From contig NZ_JAMZEB010000002.1 in the NCBI RefSeq assembly GCF_024172165.1, positions 8,158,501 through 8,222,500 of the forward strand: a DNA stretch of 64,000 nt, given 5' to 3'. The position numbers and the translations under genes were made by a program. Positions 52,224-62,526 of this stretch are shown one piece after another (positions within the stretch are counted from its first letter, which is position 1; each line of letters starts with the position of its first letter). Source of the DNA: Nonomuraea thailandensis. GTDB lineage: Bacteria; Actinomycetota; Actinomycetes; Streptosporangiales; Streptosporangiaceae. Below the pieces are notes generated by a model that saw only the letters and a list, made by a program, of their open reading frames with translations, was not told the origin of the DNA and made no database searches.

Positions 52224-52240
52224 GTTCGGCATTGTCGAAC
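52224..52240. promoter_or_regulatory. IclR operator, copy 2 (glpK promoter)
   Basis: Exact copy of the 17-bp palindrome at 51407-51423, lying 23 bases before the glpK start. Confidence 0.75.
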
Positions 52241-52262
52241 CATAAGCCTTGCGAGGAACCCA

Positions 52263-53741
<1,479 letters not shown>

Positions 53742-53746
53742 CAGCG

Positions 53747-55297
53747 ATGACGACCGCGATCGGCACCGACCGGGCGGAGGTCCGGCAGGAGCTGTCCGCC
53801 ACCGCCTACGACCTGCTCGTGATCGGGGGCGGCATCCTCGGCACGTCGGTGACCTGGATGGCCGCCCAGGCGGGCCTGCGGGTGGCGATGGTGGACGCCG
53901 GCGACTTCGCCGGAGCCACCTCCAGCGCCTCCTCCAAGCTCGTCCACGGCGGCCTGCGTTACCTGCAGACCGGCAACGTCAAGCTGGTGGCGGAGAACCA
54001 TCGCGAGCGGCGGGCCCTGGCCGCCGACATCGCGCCGCACCTGGTCAAGCCGCTGACGTTCCTGGTCCCGATCTACAAGGGCGGGCCGCACGGGGCCGCC
54101 AAGCTGGGCGCGGGCGTGTTCCTGTACTCGGCGCTGTCGGTGTTCGGCGACGGCATGGGCAAGGTGATCACGCCGCACCAGGCGCTGGCCAAGGTGCCCG
54201 CGCTGCGTACGGAGGGCCTGCGGGCCGCCGCCGTCTACGGCGACCACCAGATGAACGACAGCCGCGTCGCGGTCATGACCGTGCGGGCCGCGGTGGACGC
54301 GGGCGCCACGGTGCTCAACCACGCCGAGGTCGTCGGGCTGCGCAAGTCGTCCGGCAGCGTGACGGGCGCCGAGCTGCGCGACCGGCTCGACGGCGCGGAG
54401 TTCGGCGTGTCCGCCAGGCTCGTGCTGAACGCCACCGGCCCCTGGGTGGACCACCTGCGCCGCATGGAGGACCCGGACGCCGCGCCCAGCATCCGGCTGT
54501 CCAAGGGCGCCCACCTGGTGCTGCGCCGGCACGAGCCGTGGAAGGCGGCGCTGACCACGCCGATCGACAAGTACCGGGTGTCGTTCGCGATCCCGTGGGA
54601 GGACCACCTGCTGCTGGGCACCACGGACGAGCCGTACGAGGGCGATCCCGGCGCCGTGAGCCCGACGGACGCCGACATCGCGCAGATCCTCGACGAGGCG
54701 GGCCACTCCGTGCGCGACGAGCAGCTCAGGCGCGGGGACATCACCTACGCCTTCGCCGGCCTGCGCGTGCTGCCCGGCGGCCCGGGGCAGGTGACGGCGG
54801 CCAAGCGCGAGACGGTGCTGTCCCGCGGCTCGGGCGGCATGTTGTCGGTGGCCGGCGGGAAGTGGACGACCTACCGGCACATCGGCAAGCACGTGCTCGA
54901 CATCCTCGCCCACCTGCCGGGGCGGCCCCTCGGCGACGATCTGGCCGACATCCTGCCGGCGGTGCCGCTGCCCGGCCTGGCCAGCCCCGACGCCGTCGCC
55001 ATGCGGCTGTGGACCGACCGCGACCCTGGCACCCGCATGGACCCCCTGGTGGCCAGGCACCTGGCCACGCACTACGGGTCGATCGCGTTCGAGCTGGCCC
55101 GGCTCATCAGGGAGGACCCGGCGCTCGGCGAGCGCATCCACCCGGACGGGCCGGACATCTGGGCCCAGGCGGTCTACGCCCGCGACCACGAGTGGGCGGC
55201 CACGGTGGACGACGTCGTACGCCGCCGCACCACGCTCACCGTACGCGGCCTCGACACGCAGGACGTGCGCACCAGGATCGCGGCCCTGCTGGCCTGA
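53747..55297 (+). CDS. glpD: aerobic glycerol-3-phosphate dehydrogenase
   Basis: 516 residues. FAD-binding VIGGGILGTSV at the N-terminus, GATSSASSKLVHGGLRYL and ATGPWVD; C-terminal GlpD domain (WAATVDDVVRRRT). ATG 53747 is preferred over ATG 53738 because AGGAGG ends only one base before the latter and ten bases before the former. Feeds electrons to the quinone pool. Confidence 0.95.
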   Translation: MTTAIGTDRAEVRQELSATAYDLLVIGGGILGTSVTWMAAQAGLRVAMVDAGDFAGATSSASSKLVHGGLRYLQTGNVKLVAENHRERRALAADIAPHLVKPLTFLVPIYKGGPHGAAKLGAGVFLYSALSVFGDGMGKVITPHQALAKVPALRTEGLRAAAVYGDHQMNDSRVAVMTVRAAVDAGATVLNHAEVVGLRKSSGSVTGAELRDRLDGAEFGVSARLVLNATGPWVDHLRRMEDPDAAPSIRLSKGAHLVLRRHEPWKAALTTPIDKYRVSFAIPWEDHLLLGTTDEPYEGDPGAVSPTDADIAQILDEAGHSVRDEQLRRGDITYAFAGLRVLPGGPGQVTAAKRETVLSRGSGGMLSVAGGKWTTYRHIGKHVLDILAHLPGRPLGDDLADILPAVPLPGLASPDAVAMRLWTDRDPGTRMDPLVARHLATHYGSIAFELARLIREDPALGERIHPDGPDIWAQAVYARDHEWAATVDDVVRRRTTLTVRGLDTQDVRTRIAALLA

Positions 55298-55341
55298 CCC
55301 GCGCCAGGATCGCGGCCCTGCCGGCCTGAGTCGCGCCAGGA
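55269..55341 (+). repeat. 32-bp tandem repeat made from the end of glpD
   Basis: The last 29 bases of glpD plus 3 more (55269-55300, CCAGGATCGCGGCCCTGC core) are repeated at 55301-55332 with four changes, and the first nine bases once more at 55333-55341. The TGA is duplicated too. Confidence 0.85.
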
Positions 55342-55376
55342 GGTGGTCAGGCGCTCAGCCTGGGCAGGGGGTGGGC

Positions 55377-55871
55377 ATGCGCACTCCCATCAACGAAGCC
55401 CTGCTCAGGCACTTCACGGACCTGCGCGACGGCGACCACGGCCACGCCGTCACGCGGGAGGACAAAGAACGCGTGTTCACCAGGGCCGTCGAGCTCCTCG
55501 ACCCCGTGGCGCGCCGGGCGCTCGACGAGGCCAACGCCGACCTGCTGCTCGGCACCGGGGAGGTGGTGGCCAGCGGGGTCACCCGCTCACGCGAGGGCGG
55601 CCTGAACGCCATGTGGTCGCTGACGTGGCCGCAGCAGCGCGAGTGCGGCGTCCAGCCGATCGCCGTGGTGGCCCACTTCGGCTGCGACTTCCATCACCCG
55701 CACCTGCGCGGCAACACGGTCGGCGACTGGCCGCTGAACGTCTTCGACGAGTCGGACGCGGCCGGCCAGCTCGACACGCTACGGGTGATCGCGGCCGGCG
55801 ACGCGCACAACCTGGTCTTCCAGGAGAGCTACCGCCTGATGCCCGCGATCACCACGCCGGCGCACCATTAG
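55377..55871 (+). CDS. conserved protein of unknown function
   Basis: 164 residues from ATG 55377 (AGGGGG upstream). Soluble; contains HFGCDFHHPHLRGNT and GDWPLNVFDESDAAGQ. The His/Cys cluster could bind metal. No family recognised. It ends tail to tail with the malic enzyme gene, sharing TTAG. Confidence 0.6.
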   Translation: MRTPINEALLRHFTDLRDGDHGHAVTREDKERVFTRAVELLDPVARRALDEANADLLLGTGEVVASGVTRSREGGLNAMWSLTWPQQRECGVQPIAVVAHFGCDFHHPHLRGNTVGDWPLNVFDESDAAGQLDTLRVIAAGDAHNLVFQESYRLMPAITTPAHH

Positions 55872-57277
55872 GCCTCGGTGAAGCCCCGCGCCCGGCCGCC
55901 CGCGGACTCACGCACCGCCGCGGCGACGGCGGTGGCGACATCCGGGTGGAACACGCTGGGAATGATGTAGTTCGGGCCCAGCTCCTCGGGCGTGACCACG
56001 GCCGCCAGGGCGTTCGCGGCGGCCAGCAGCATCTCCTGCGTCACCCCGCTCGCCTGCGCGTCGAGCAGCCCCCGGAACACGCCGGGGAAGGCCAGCACGT
56101 TGTTGATCTGGTTGGGGTAGTCGGAGCGGCCCGTGGCGACGACGGCGGCGTGCTCGCGGGCGTCGTCGGGCGACACCTCGGGCTCCGGGTTGGCCAGCGC
56201 GAACACCACCGCGTCCGTGGCCATCGCGGCGATGTCGTCGCTGGTCAGGATGCCCGGCGCGGAGACGCCCACGAACACGTCGGCGCCCTTGACGGCGCCG
56301 CGCAGGTCGCCGGAGTAGCCCTCGGCGTTGGTGTGGTCGGCGATCCAGCGCAGCGACTCGTCGAGGTCGTCGCGGCCCTTGTGCACGGCGCCGAGGTAGT
56401 CGCAGACGACGACGTTGCGGGCGCCGGCGGCCAGCAGCAGCCGCAGCACGGCGTTGCCCGCCGCGCCCGCGCCCGCCATGGTGATCTTGACGGTCTCGAT
56501 GTTCTTGTTCACCACGCGCAGCGCGTTGGTGAGCGCGGCCAGCACGCAGATGGCGGTGCCGTGCTGGTCGTCGTGGAAGACCGGGATGTCGAGCAGCTCG
56601 CGCAGCCGCCGCTCCACCTCGAAGCAGCGCGGGGCGCCGATGTCCTCCAGGTTGATGCCGCCGAAGCCGGGCGCGATCACCTGCACGGTGCGGACGATCT
56701 CGTCGACGTCCTGCGTGTCGAGGCAGATCGGCCACGCGTCGATGCCGGCGAAGCGTTTGAACAGCGCCGCCTTGCCCTCCATGACCGGCAGCGCCGCCTC
56801 GGGGCCGATGTTGCCCAGCCCCAGGACGGCCGAGCCGTCGGTGACCACGGCCACGGTGTTGCGCTTGATGGTCAGGCGCCGCGCGTCCTCCTTGTTGCGG
56901 GCGATCGCCATCGACACGCGCGCCACGCCCGGCGTGTACGCCATCGACAGCTCGTCGCGGTTGCGCAGCGGCACCTTGGACTTCATCTCGATCTTGCCGC
57001 CGAGATGCATGAGGAACGTGCGGTCGGACACCTTGTGGATGACGACGCCCTCGACGGCCTCGAGCTGGTCGACGATGGCCTGGGCGTGGTCGGTGTCCCG
57101 GGCCGCGCAGGTGACGTCGATACGGAGCTTCTCGTGCCCCGCGTTGGTGACGTCGAGGGCGGTCACGACGCCCCCGGCCGACTCTACGGCGTGGGTGAGC
57201 TGGCTGACGGCCTTGCCGCCGGCCGGCACCTCGAGACGCACGGTGATGGAGTACGACACACTCGGGACGGTCGCCAC
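55868..57277 (-). CDS. malic enzyme with N-terminal ACT domain
   Basis: 469 residues. ACT-like regulatory domain (residues 5-80), then malic N-domain (MAYTPGVARVSMAI, VMEGKAALFKRF) and NAD(P) domain (TMAGAGAAGNAV). GTG 57277 is fixed by AAGGAG 8 bases upstream, although the frame is open further. Converts malate to pyruvate. The ACT domain suggests amino acid control. Confidence 0.93.
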   Translation of the reverse strand: MATVPSVSYSITVRLEVPAGGKAVSQLTHAVESAGGVVTALDVTNAGHEKLRIDVTCAARDTDHAQAIVDQLEAVEGVVIHKVSDRTFLMHLGGKIEMKSKVPLRNRDELSMAYTPGVARVSMAIARNKEDARRLTIKRNTVAVVTDGSAVLGLGNIGPEAALPVMEGKAALFKRFAGIDAWPICLDTQDVDEIVRTVQVIAPGFGGINLEDIGAPRCFEVERRLRELLDIPVFHDDQHGTAICVLAALTNALRVVNKNIETVKITMAGAGAAGNAVLRLLLAAGARNVVVCDYLGAVHKGRDDLDESLRWIADHTNAEGYSGDLRGAVKGADVFVGVSAPGILTSDDIAAMATDAVVFALANPEPEVSPDDAREHAAVVATGRSDYPNQINNVLAFPGVFRGLLDAQASGVTQEMLLAAANALAAVVTPEELGPNYIIPSVFHPDVATAVAAAVRESAGGRARGFTEA

Positions 57278-57354
57278 GTCAATCGCTCCTTCGGGACTGA
57301 CCAAGAATGCATCCATGTTAGGGGCTGTTGACTGTGGCCTGACTCGACGCTCGG

Positions 57355-57984
57355 TCAATCGAGCGCCTCGGCCGCCAGAACGATCATCTCGACGCACGCC
57401 GGCACCGGGATCGTCGTGCTGTCGAGAACCAGGTGATATCGGCAGGGATCGCCGGGATCGGCACGATAGAAGTGCCGCACGTAGGCGTTGCGGGCCCGGT
57501 CGTTGTCCTCGATGATCCGGCGGGCCTCGCGCTCGCTGAGCTCGCCCAGCGTGGCCGTCTGCCGCACGCGGCGCCGGAGCGGGGCGTCGAGCCTGACGTG
57601 CAGCGCGCCCGGATGGTCGGCCAGCACCACCGCGCCGGCCCTGCCCAGGAAGACGCCGCCCTGGTTGCGGGCCATCTCCGTCAGCATGCGCTCCGTGCGC
57701 CGGACGAACTCCTCGGGCGCGAGCGGCATCACCCCGGGGACGTACATGTCCACGCCGCCGAACGTGACCGTCGGCAGCCGCACGGCGCCCGAGAACAGCC
57801 GGGCCAGGCCGTGCTCGGCGCGGTCGTCGTGGGCCAGCGCCTCCTCCAGCGTGCAGCCCAGCTCCTGCGCCACGGCGCTGGGGATGGCCCGGTCGACGAA
57901 GGGCACGCCGAGCCGCTCGGCGACGGCCGGGCCAATCTGGCTGCCGGCCGTGCCGTATGTCGCCGATATAGTGACGACCCGCAT
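57355..57984 (-). CDS. cytidylate-kinase-like protein
   Basis: 209 residues. N-terminal ISATYGTAGSQIG loop and FLGRAGAVVL as in the cytidylate-kinase-like family (PF13189), related to nucleotide kinases but with a changed P-loop (no GKS). RRIIEDNDRARNAYVRHFY is the family's lid region. Substrate unknown; not the housekeeping Cmk. Confidence 0.8.
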   Translation of the reverse strand: MRVVTISATYGTAGSQIGPAVAERLGVPFVDRAIPSAVAQELGCTLEEALAHDDRAEHGLARLFSGAVRLPTVTFGGVDMYVPGVMPLAPEEFVRRTERMLTEMARNQGGVFLGRAGAVVLADHPGALHVRLDAPLRRRVRQTATLGELSEREARRIIEDNDRARNAYVRHFYRADPGDPCRYHLVLDSTTIPVPACVEMIVLAAEALD

Positions 57985-57993
57985 ATCTCCAGG

Positions 57994-58935
57994 TTAGAAC
58001 AGAGCGCTGGCCAACGCCCTGCGCGCTTTCGCCAAAGATGGGTCTTCTGCGGGCAATGCCTCGAACAGGCTGAGCAGATGCCGCCTGGCCCGGTCGCGAT
58101 CGTCACCCGAGGTGCGCTTGACCACGGCGATGACCCGCTCGAACGCCTCGTCCACGGCGCCGGAGAGCATCTCCAGGTCGGCGGCGAGCAGCTGCGCGTC
58201 TATGTCGGACGGGTCCTGCATGCGCCGCTGCACGTCGGCGGGGTCGGCCTCGGCCGTCCGCTTGATCAGGTTGACCCCCGCGAGGCCCATCTTGGCGTCC
58301 TCGTTGCCCGGGGCGCGGGCCAGCAACCGCTGGTAGGCCGCGATCGCCGCGTCGAAGTCGCCCTGGTCGATGGCCTGCTCGGCCGCCACCAGGTCGGGGT
58401 CGGCCGGCGGGCCCGCGGGCGCCTCCTGCCCGTCCTGCTCGTCATCGGGCGGCCGGGCGCCCGGGTTGGCCTGGTAGAACTGCTCGACCGCGCCCATCAG
58501 CTCGTCGAGCCAGCGGCGCACCTCCTGCTCGGGCAGCACCTGCTGGAAGCCGGTGACGGCCTGCCCCTGGAAGATCGCCAGCACGGTCGGCACCGCCTGC
58601 ACGCGCAGCGCCTGCGCGATCTGCGGGCTGGCGTCGACGTTGACCTTGGCCAGGACGACCCTGCCGCCGAGGTCGCCGACGACCTTCTCCAGCACCGGGC
58701 TGAGCTGGGCGCTGCCCGGCGCCCGGGGCGACCAGAGGTCGAGGACCACCGGCACGGTCATCGACCGGTCGATGACATCGGTCGTGAACGTCTCCTCGGT
58801 CACGTCGACGACGGAGGCCGACGAGGCCGCCTGGGGACCTGCCGCCTCCCGCCGGGCCTGCGCCTCCAGAGCCTGCTTGCGCGCGCCCAGGTCCACCGCT
58901 CCGTAGAGGGACCCGGGTCTAGAGAAGTCCGCCAT
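57994..58935 (-). CDS. YbbN-like thioredoxin/TPR protein
   Basis: 313 residues. Thioredoxin fold (residues 40-150) whose CxxC is replaced by WSPRAPGSA (no redox cysteines), followed by TPR-like repeats (AAEQAIDQGDFDAAIAAYQRLL). This is the YbbN/CnoX type, a chaperone holdase rather than a disulfide enzyme. ATG 58935 chosen; ATG 58944 possible. It overlaps the end of the upstream marR gene by 17 bases. Confidence 0.85.
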   Translation of the reverse strand: MADFSRPGSLYGAVDLGARKQALEAQARREAAGPQAASSASVVDVTEETFTTDVIDRSMTVPVVLDLWSPRAPGSAQLSPVLEKVVGDLGGRVVLAKVNVDASPQIAQALRVQAVPTVLAIFQGQAVTGFQQVLPEQEVRRWLDELMGAVEQFYQANPGARPPDDEQDGQEAPAGPPADPDLVAAEQAIDQGDFDAAIAAYQRLLARAPGNEDAKMGLAGVNLIKRTAEADPADVQRRMQDPSDIDAQLLAADLEMLSGAVDEAFERVIAVVKRTSGDDRDRARRHLLSLFEALPAEDPSLAKARRALASALF

Positions 58936-59470
58936 GCCCTTCATCTTGCCGCATGGACGAGGCCGGGAAGTCACCCGCCGCCACCCTGAGGGTGCGCAAC
59001 TGGTCGAACATCTGGTGGAGTTCGTCCTCGGCGTACATCGTCAGGCCGAACTCGGCCCCCATCAGATCGGCGGTGGCCCGCCGTACGACGTCGCGGCCCG
59101 CCTCGGTGATCTCGGCCAGCACCCCGCGTCCGTCGCGCGGATTGGGCAGCCGGCGGACGAACCCGGACTTCTCCAGCCTGTCCACCGTGTTCGTCACGCT
59201 GGTGGGATGAACCATGAGACGTTCGCCGATCTTGGACAGTGGCAGCGCGCCGGTCTTGCTGAAGGTCAGCAGGACCAATCCCTCGTACCTCGCGAAGGTC
59301 AAGTCGTATGGCTTCAGGAGCGAGTCAAGTTGCGACAGCAGGATCTGATGCGCTCTCATGATCGAGGTAACGGCCGCCATGGCGGCGGAGGGCCCGAAGT
59401 GAGCGCGCCAGCTCTCCGCGGCGCGGTCGATCGGGTCGAACGGCAGGTTGAGCGGCTTCGGCTGCGACAC
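58919..59470 (-). CDS. MarR-family regulator
   Basis: 183 residues. Winged helix LSKIGERLMVHPTSVTNTVDRLEKSG near residues 80-110. Divergent from a membrane protein gene (59700) and overlapping the YbbN gene, so it probably controls one of them. The 229-base gap 59471-59699 shows no gene. Confidence 0.88.
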   Translation of the reverse strand: MSQPKPLNLPFDPIDRAAESWRAHFGPSAAMAAVTSIMRAHQILLSQLDSLLKPYDLTFARYEGLVLLTFSKTGALPLSKIGERLMVHPTSVTNTVDRLEKSGFVRRLPNPRDGRGVLAEITEAGRDVVRRATADLMGAEFGLTMYAEDELHQMFDQLRTLRVAAGDFPASSMRQDEGHGGLL

Positions 59471-59699
59471 AGCGCTACGGTAGCGCGCCTCTCGTCCCGG
59501 TTCGTCTGGTCACTCTCTGCGACAGGCTTCTTCGCTTGACCAAGAATCCGGACATCAATCATCACGCTCAGTTATGGTTCTCCTACGTATGGTGACGCGG
59601 ATGCCAAGTCCAGCGGCCGTGGGGACGGCCGGGACCGCGCGTGTTCCGCATCACCGAGGGCACGGGGGGTGCGCTTGATGAACTTCAACGGGGAAAAGG

Positions 59700-61340
59700 G
59701 TGCGTGAGCACGCGGGCGTTTCACGAGAGGAGCTGAAGCACAGCGCGGCCGTCACGGTTGCCGTGCTGCTGGCTGTCGGCCTGTTCGCGGCGTGGAACGT
59801 CCTGATTCCAGGCGTGGACGCGTGGGAGAACATCGTGGCCGCGGTCATCGGATCGCTCCGGCTGACCGGGCCGGTGGCGGCGGCCTTCGCCGCCTGGGTG
59901 GCCCTGCGCAAGCGCCGGGCGCTGCGCGGGCGCTCGCTCACGACCTGGCGCGCGCTCAAGGCGCCGCTGGCGATCGTGATGGTGGTGGTGGGCTCGTTCG
60001 GAGCCACGGTGCTGGTGCTGGCGGTCAAGACGGTGCTCACCGACCAGGCGGGCCGGCTGAGCCTGACCGGGCTGGCGATGGGCATGGCGGGGCTGGCGCT
60101 GTACTCGGTGATCGGGTGGGTGGCCGGCTGGGTGCTGCCGCGGCCGTTCACCCCGCCGCTGGCCGGGCTGGCCTGCTACGGGCTGTTCTCGTGGCTGGCC
60201 GACGACCGCGGCTGGGCCGACAAGCTGGCGCCGGGGACCGGCGAGCCGTACGACCTGTTCCAGGGGCTGAACGGAGCGCCGTTCTTCGACCAGACGATCT
60301 GGCTGCTGGGCATCACGGCGGCGCTGCTGCTCGGCTGGGCGGCCCTGGTCACCAGGCAGGCCCTGGTGCTGGCGTGCGCGCTGCTGGCGGTGCTGGCCGC
60401 GGGGATGGGCGTCTCACGGGTGCTGGCCCAGCCGAAGCCGGCCGCGGCCGTGGACATCGCCTACGCCTGCCAGGAGTGGCCGATCACCGTGTGCGTGCAC
60501 CCGGGGATGCGGGCGGGGCTGACCGAGCTGGGTGCGGCGTTCACGCAGATCGCCTCGCGGCTCGCCGGGACCCCCGCCGCGTTCACGCGGGTGGAGCAGC
60601 GCCCGCTGGACGACCCGCTGAAGCCGTCGAACGGGCTGGCGCCCGTGCACGTGCCCGACCTGTCGGCGGGGTTCGCCGAGGAGGCGGCGCACGAGTACAT
60701 CGAGGCGCTGGCCCCCAGGTGCCAGAGCGCGGTCACGGAGGGTTACCGGCAGATCGTGGTGGCCTGGCTGCGCGGCGAGCCGCTGCCCGGCACGCCGCTG
60801 CCGGAGCACCACTACGCGACGACGTCGTTCTCCTCGTGGAGCGAGCACCAGCGCAGGGAGTGGCTGCGCATGTTCTACAGCGACTTCCAGGGCTGCCGGC
60901 TGTCGAGCACGCACTTCGGCGGCGGCCCCTCGCAGGCGCAGGTGGCGCCGCAGGTGCGGCCCACCCCCGAGTCGAGCCACGTCTACCCGGTGTATCCGGG
61001 CCCCGCCGGCACGACGTCGGCGAGCTCCCTGCCGGGGGCGGGCTCCACGCCGGCACAGACCCGGCAGGCCCCGGCCGAGCGGTGGACTCCCGACACGTCG
61101 GGGGTGAGCTGGCCGGTGCTCGATCCCGGGCCGCAGGAGGTCACCCCCGCACAGGCCGGGGAGACCCCGCCGGAGCAGGCGCCGGCGCAGGAGGAGCCTC
61201 AGGACGCCGCGCAGGCCCAGGCCCCCGACGCCACGGGGACGTCCGAGCAGCTCCCCGCCTCCTCCGAGCACCCGGGGCACGGCCCGCAAGGAAACGGCCA
61301 CGGCTGGGGAGCGAAGATGTCACCAAAGGGCTGGCACTGA
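59700..61340 (+). CDS. multi-helix membrane protein of unknown function
   Basis: 546 residues. Seven helices near 15-35, 48-68, 88-110, 122-145, 152-168, 198-217 and 219-240, then an outer domain with a Cys pair (257, 265; YACQEWPITVCVHPG) and a 120-residue Pro/Gln/Ala-rich tail. GTG 59700. No family recognised. The next gene follows after 28 bases. Confidence 0.65.
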   Translation: MREHAGVSREELKHSAAVTVAVLLAVGLFAAWNVLIPGVDAWENIVAAVIGSLRLTGPVAAAFAAWVALRKRRALRGRSLTTWRALKAPLAIVMVVVGSFGATVLVLAVKTVLTDQAGRLSLTGLAMGMAGLALYSVIGWVAGWVLPRPFTPPLAGLACYGLFSWLADDRGWADKLAPGTGEPYDLFQGLNGAPFFDQTIWLLGITAALLLGWAALVTRQALVLACALLAVLAAGMGVSRVLAQPKPAAAVDIAYACQEWPITVCVHPGMRAGLTELGAAFTQIASRLAGTPAAFTRVEQRPLDDPLKPSNGLAPVHVPDLSAGFAEEAAHEYIEALAPRCQSAVTEGYRQIVVAWLRGEPLPGTPLPEHHYATTSFSSWSEHQRREWLRMFYSDFQGCRLSSTHFGGGPSQAQVAPQVRPTPESSHVYPVYPGPAGTTSASSLPGAGSTPAQTRQAPAERWTPDTSGVSWPVLDPGPQEVTPAQAGETPPEQAPAQEEPQDAAQAQAPDATGTSEQLPASSEHPGHGPQGNGHGWGAKMSPKGWH

Positions 61341-61368
61341 TGATCGCCTGACGGGTAGTCATGCTCGC

Positions 61369-62040
61369 ATGACGACTTCCCAAACGGCGTCGCCCGCGGT
61401 GACCCCCGGGCGGCGCCGCCGGTGGCGATATCTGGCGGGCTTCCTGGTGCTGGCGGTCCTGCTCGTCGTGGGCGGCCGGCTGGCCTGGTCCTGGCTCGAC
61501 CCGATGGGCGAGCAGAGCATCGACCGCAGCCAGCCGGTGCTGCTGCAGTCCATCAAGGACCTGAGCCGGTTCGAGGCGGCGACGGGGAACTTCCAGGTGG
61601 TGGTGGACCTGGAGAAGGACGCCAACTTCCTGCCCGACGCGATCAAGGGCACCCGCACGCTGTTCGTGGGCGCGGGCGGGGTGGACGCGTACGTGGACTT
61701 CTCCGGCCTGGCGGCGAACGGCGTGAGCGTCTCGCAGGACCGCACGCAGGCGACCGTGCGCCTGCCGCGCGCCCAGCTCGAGAAGCCGAACCTGGACAAC
61801 AGCCGCTCCTACGTCTTCGCCCACCAGCGCGGCCTGTTCGACCGGGTGAGCGACTTCCTGTCGGGCTCCCCCACCGACCAGCGGGAGCTCTACCTCCTGG
61901 CCGAGAAGAAGATCACGGAGGCCGCCGTGGCCAGTGACCTGCGGGCCAGGGCCGACGCCAACACCAAGGCCATGCTGTCGGGCATGCTCAAATCGCTCGG
62001 CTTCACCAAGGTCACGGTCAAGTTCACCGACGAGCCCTAA
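61369..62040 (+). CDS. DUF4230 membrane-anchored protein
   Basis: 223 residues. Basic N-terminus, one helix (22-42), then an outer domain of DUF4230 type (SRFEAATGNFQVVVDLEKD and GTRTLFVGAGGVDAYVDF). Often found in actinobacteria, role unknown. Probably in one transcript with the membrane protein before it. Confidence 0.8.
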   Translation: MTTSQTASPAVTPGRRRRWRYLAGFLVLAVLLVVGGRLAWSWLDPMGEQSIDRSQPVLLQSIKDLSRFEAATGNFQVVVDLEKDANFLPDAIKGTRTLFVGAGGVDAYVDFSGLAANGVSVSQDRTQATVRLPRAQLEKPNLDNSRSYVFAHQRGLFDRVSDFLSGSPTDQRELYLLAEKKITEAAVASDLRARADANTKAMLSGMLKSLGFTKVTVKFTDEP

Positions 62041-62194
62041 GCATCCTCACCTGCGCCTTAGGCATCCCTTGCACCCGCCTAAGTACCTCCCTGTCTGCGC
62101 CCGTGCCGAGAGATAAGGCATACGCCCGATGCGCCGGCAGGGGCCTTAGGACGAACCTTGAGAGTGCAGGGAACAAGACAAGGGAGCACGTCGG

Positions 62195-62347
62195 ATGAAC
62201 GCCGAACTCGAATACACCGTGATGCAGCATCACGCGGCCGAGCTGCGCCAGGCCGCCGCCGAGCAGCGGCGCGTACGCGAGGCGAGCAAGAGCCGGCCGG
62301 CCGAGCGCCGTCACCGCTCGGTCTTCGCCCGGTTCCTCGTCTCGTGA
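62195..62347 (+). CDS. 50-residue basic protein (missed small gene)
   Basis: Reads MNAELEYTVMQHHAAELR to VFARFLVS, Arg/Ala/Glu-rich and helical. GGGA lies about 8 bases before ATG 62195, and a clear terminator starts 11 bases after the stop (TGA 62345-62347), so the short frame is a real unit. Codon third positions are G/C as in neighbours. Function unknown. Confidence 0.65.
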   Translation: MNAELEYTVMQHHAAELRQAAAEQRRVREASKSRPAERRHRSVFARFLVS

Positions 62348-62358
62348 CCGCCCACAAG

Positions 62359-62392
62359 CAGCCCGGCCGCACCCTCCCTCGCGGCCGGGCTG
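62359..62392 (+). terminator. terminator after the 50-residue gene
   Basis: Perfect 12-bp stem CAGCCCGGCCGC with GCGGCCGGGCTG and a 10-base loop, followed by AAAC and a second small hairpin (CCCCCTTAGGGGGG at about 62399). Confidence 0.8.
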
Positions 62393-62464
62393 AAACGCCC
62401 CCTTAGGGGGGCTACGGCGCCCCGGCCCGCATTCCTGGTCGAGCCGGTGGCACGACGCCACGAG

Positions 62465-62494
62465 GCCCCGGTCCGTTCCTGGTCGGACCGGGGC
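62465..62494. terminator. hairpin at the end of the terpene-synthase-like gene
   Basis: Perfect 11-bp stem GCCCCGGTCCG with CGGACCGGGGC, 8-base loop, 32 bases downstream of the minus-strand stop. Can end the terpene gene transcript or act as second terminator for the plus strand. Confidence 0.65.
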
Positions 62495-62526
62495 TTCGCG
62501 CTGTCCGGGCGACGAGCGCGGGCGGA

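Noticed and set aside
57298..59547. TGACCAAGAAT present both near the malic enzyme start (57298-57308) and before marR (59537-59547)
   Set aside because: Only the second copy has a palindromic context and the first lies next to the start codon region; eleven bases can match by chance or weak selection.
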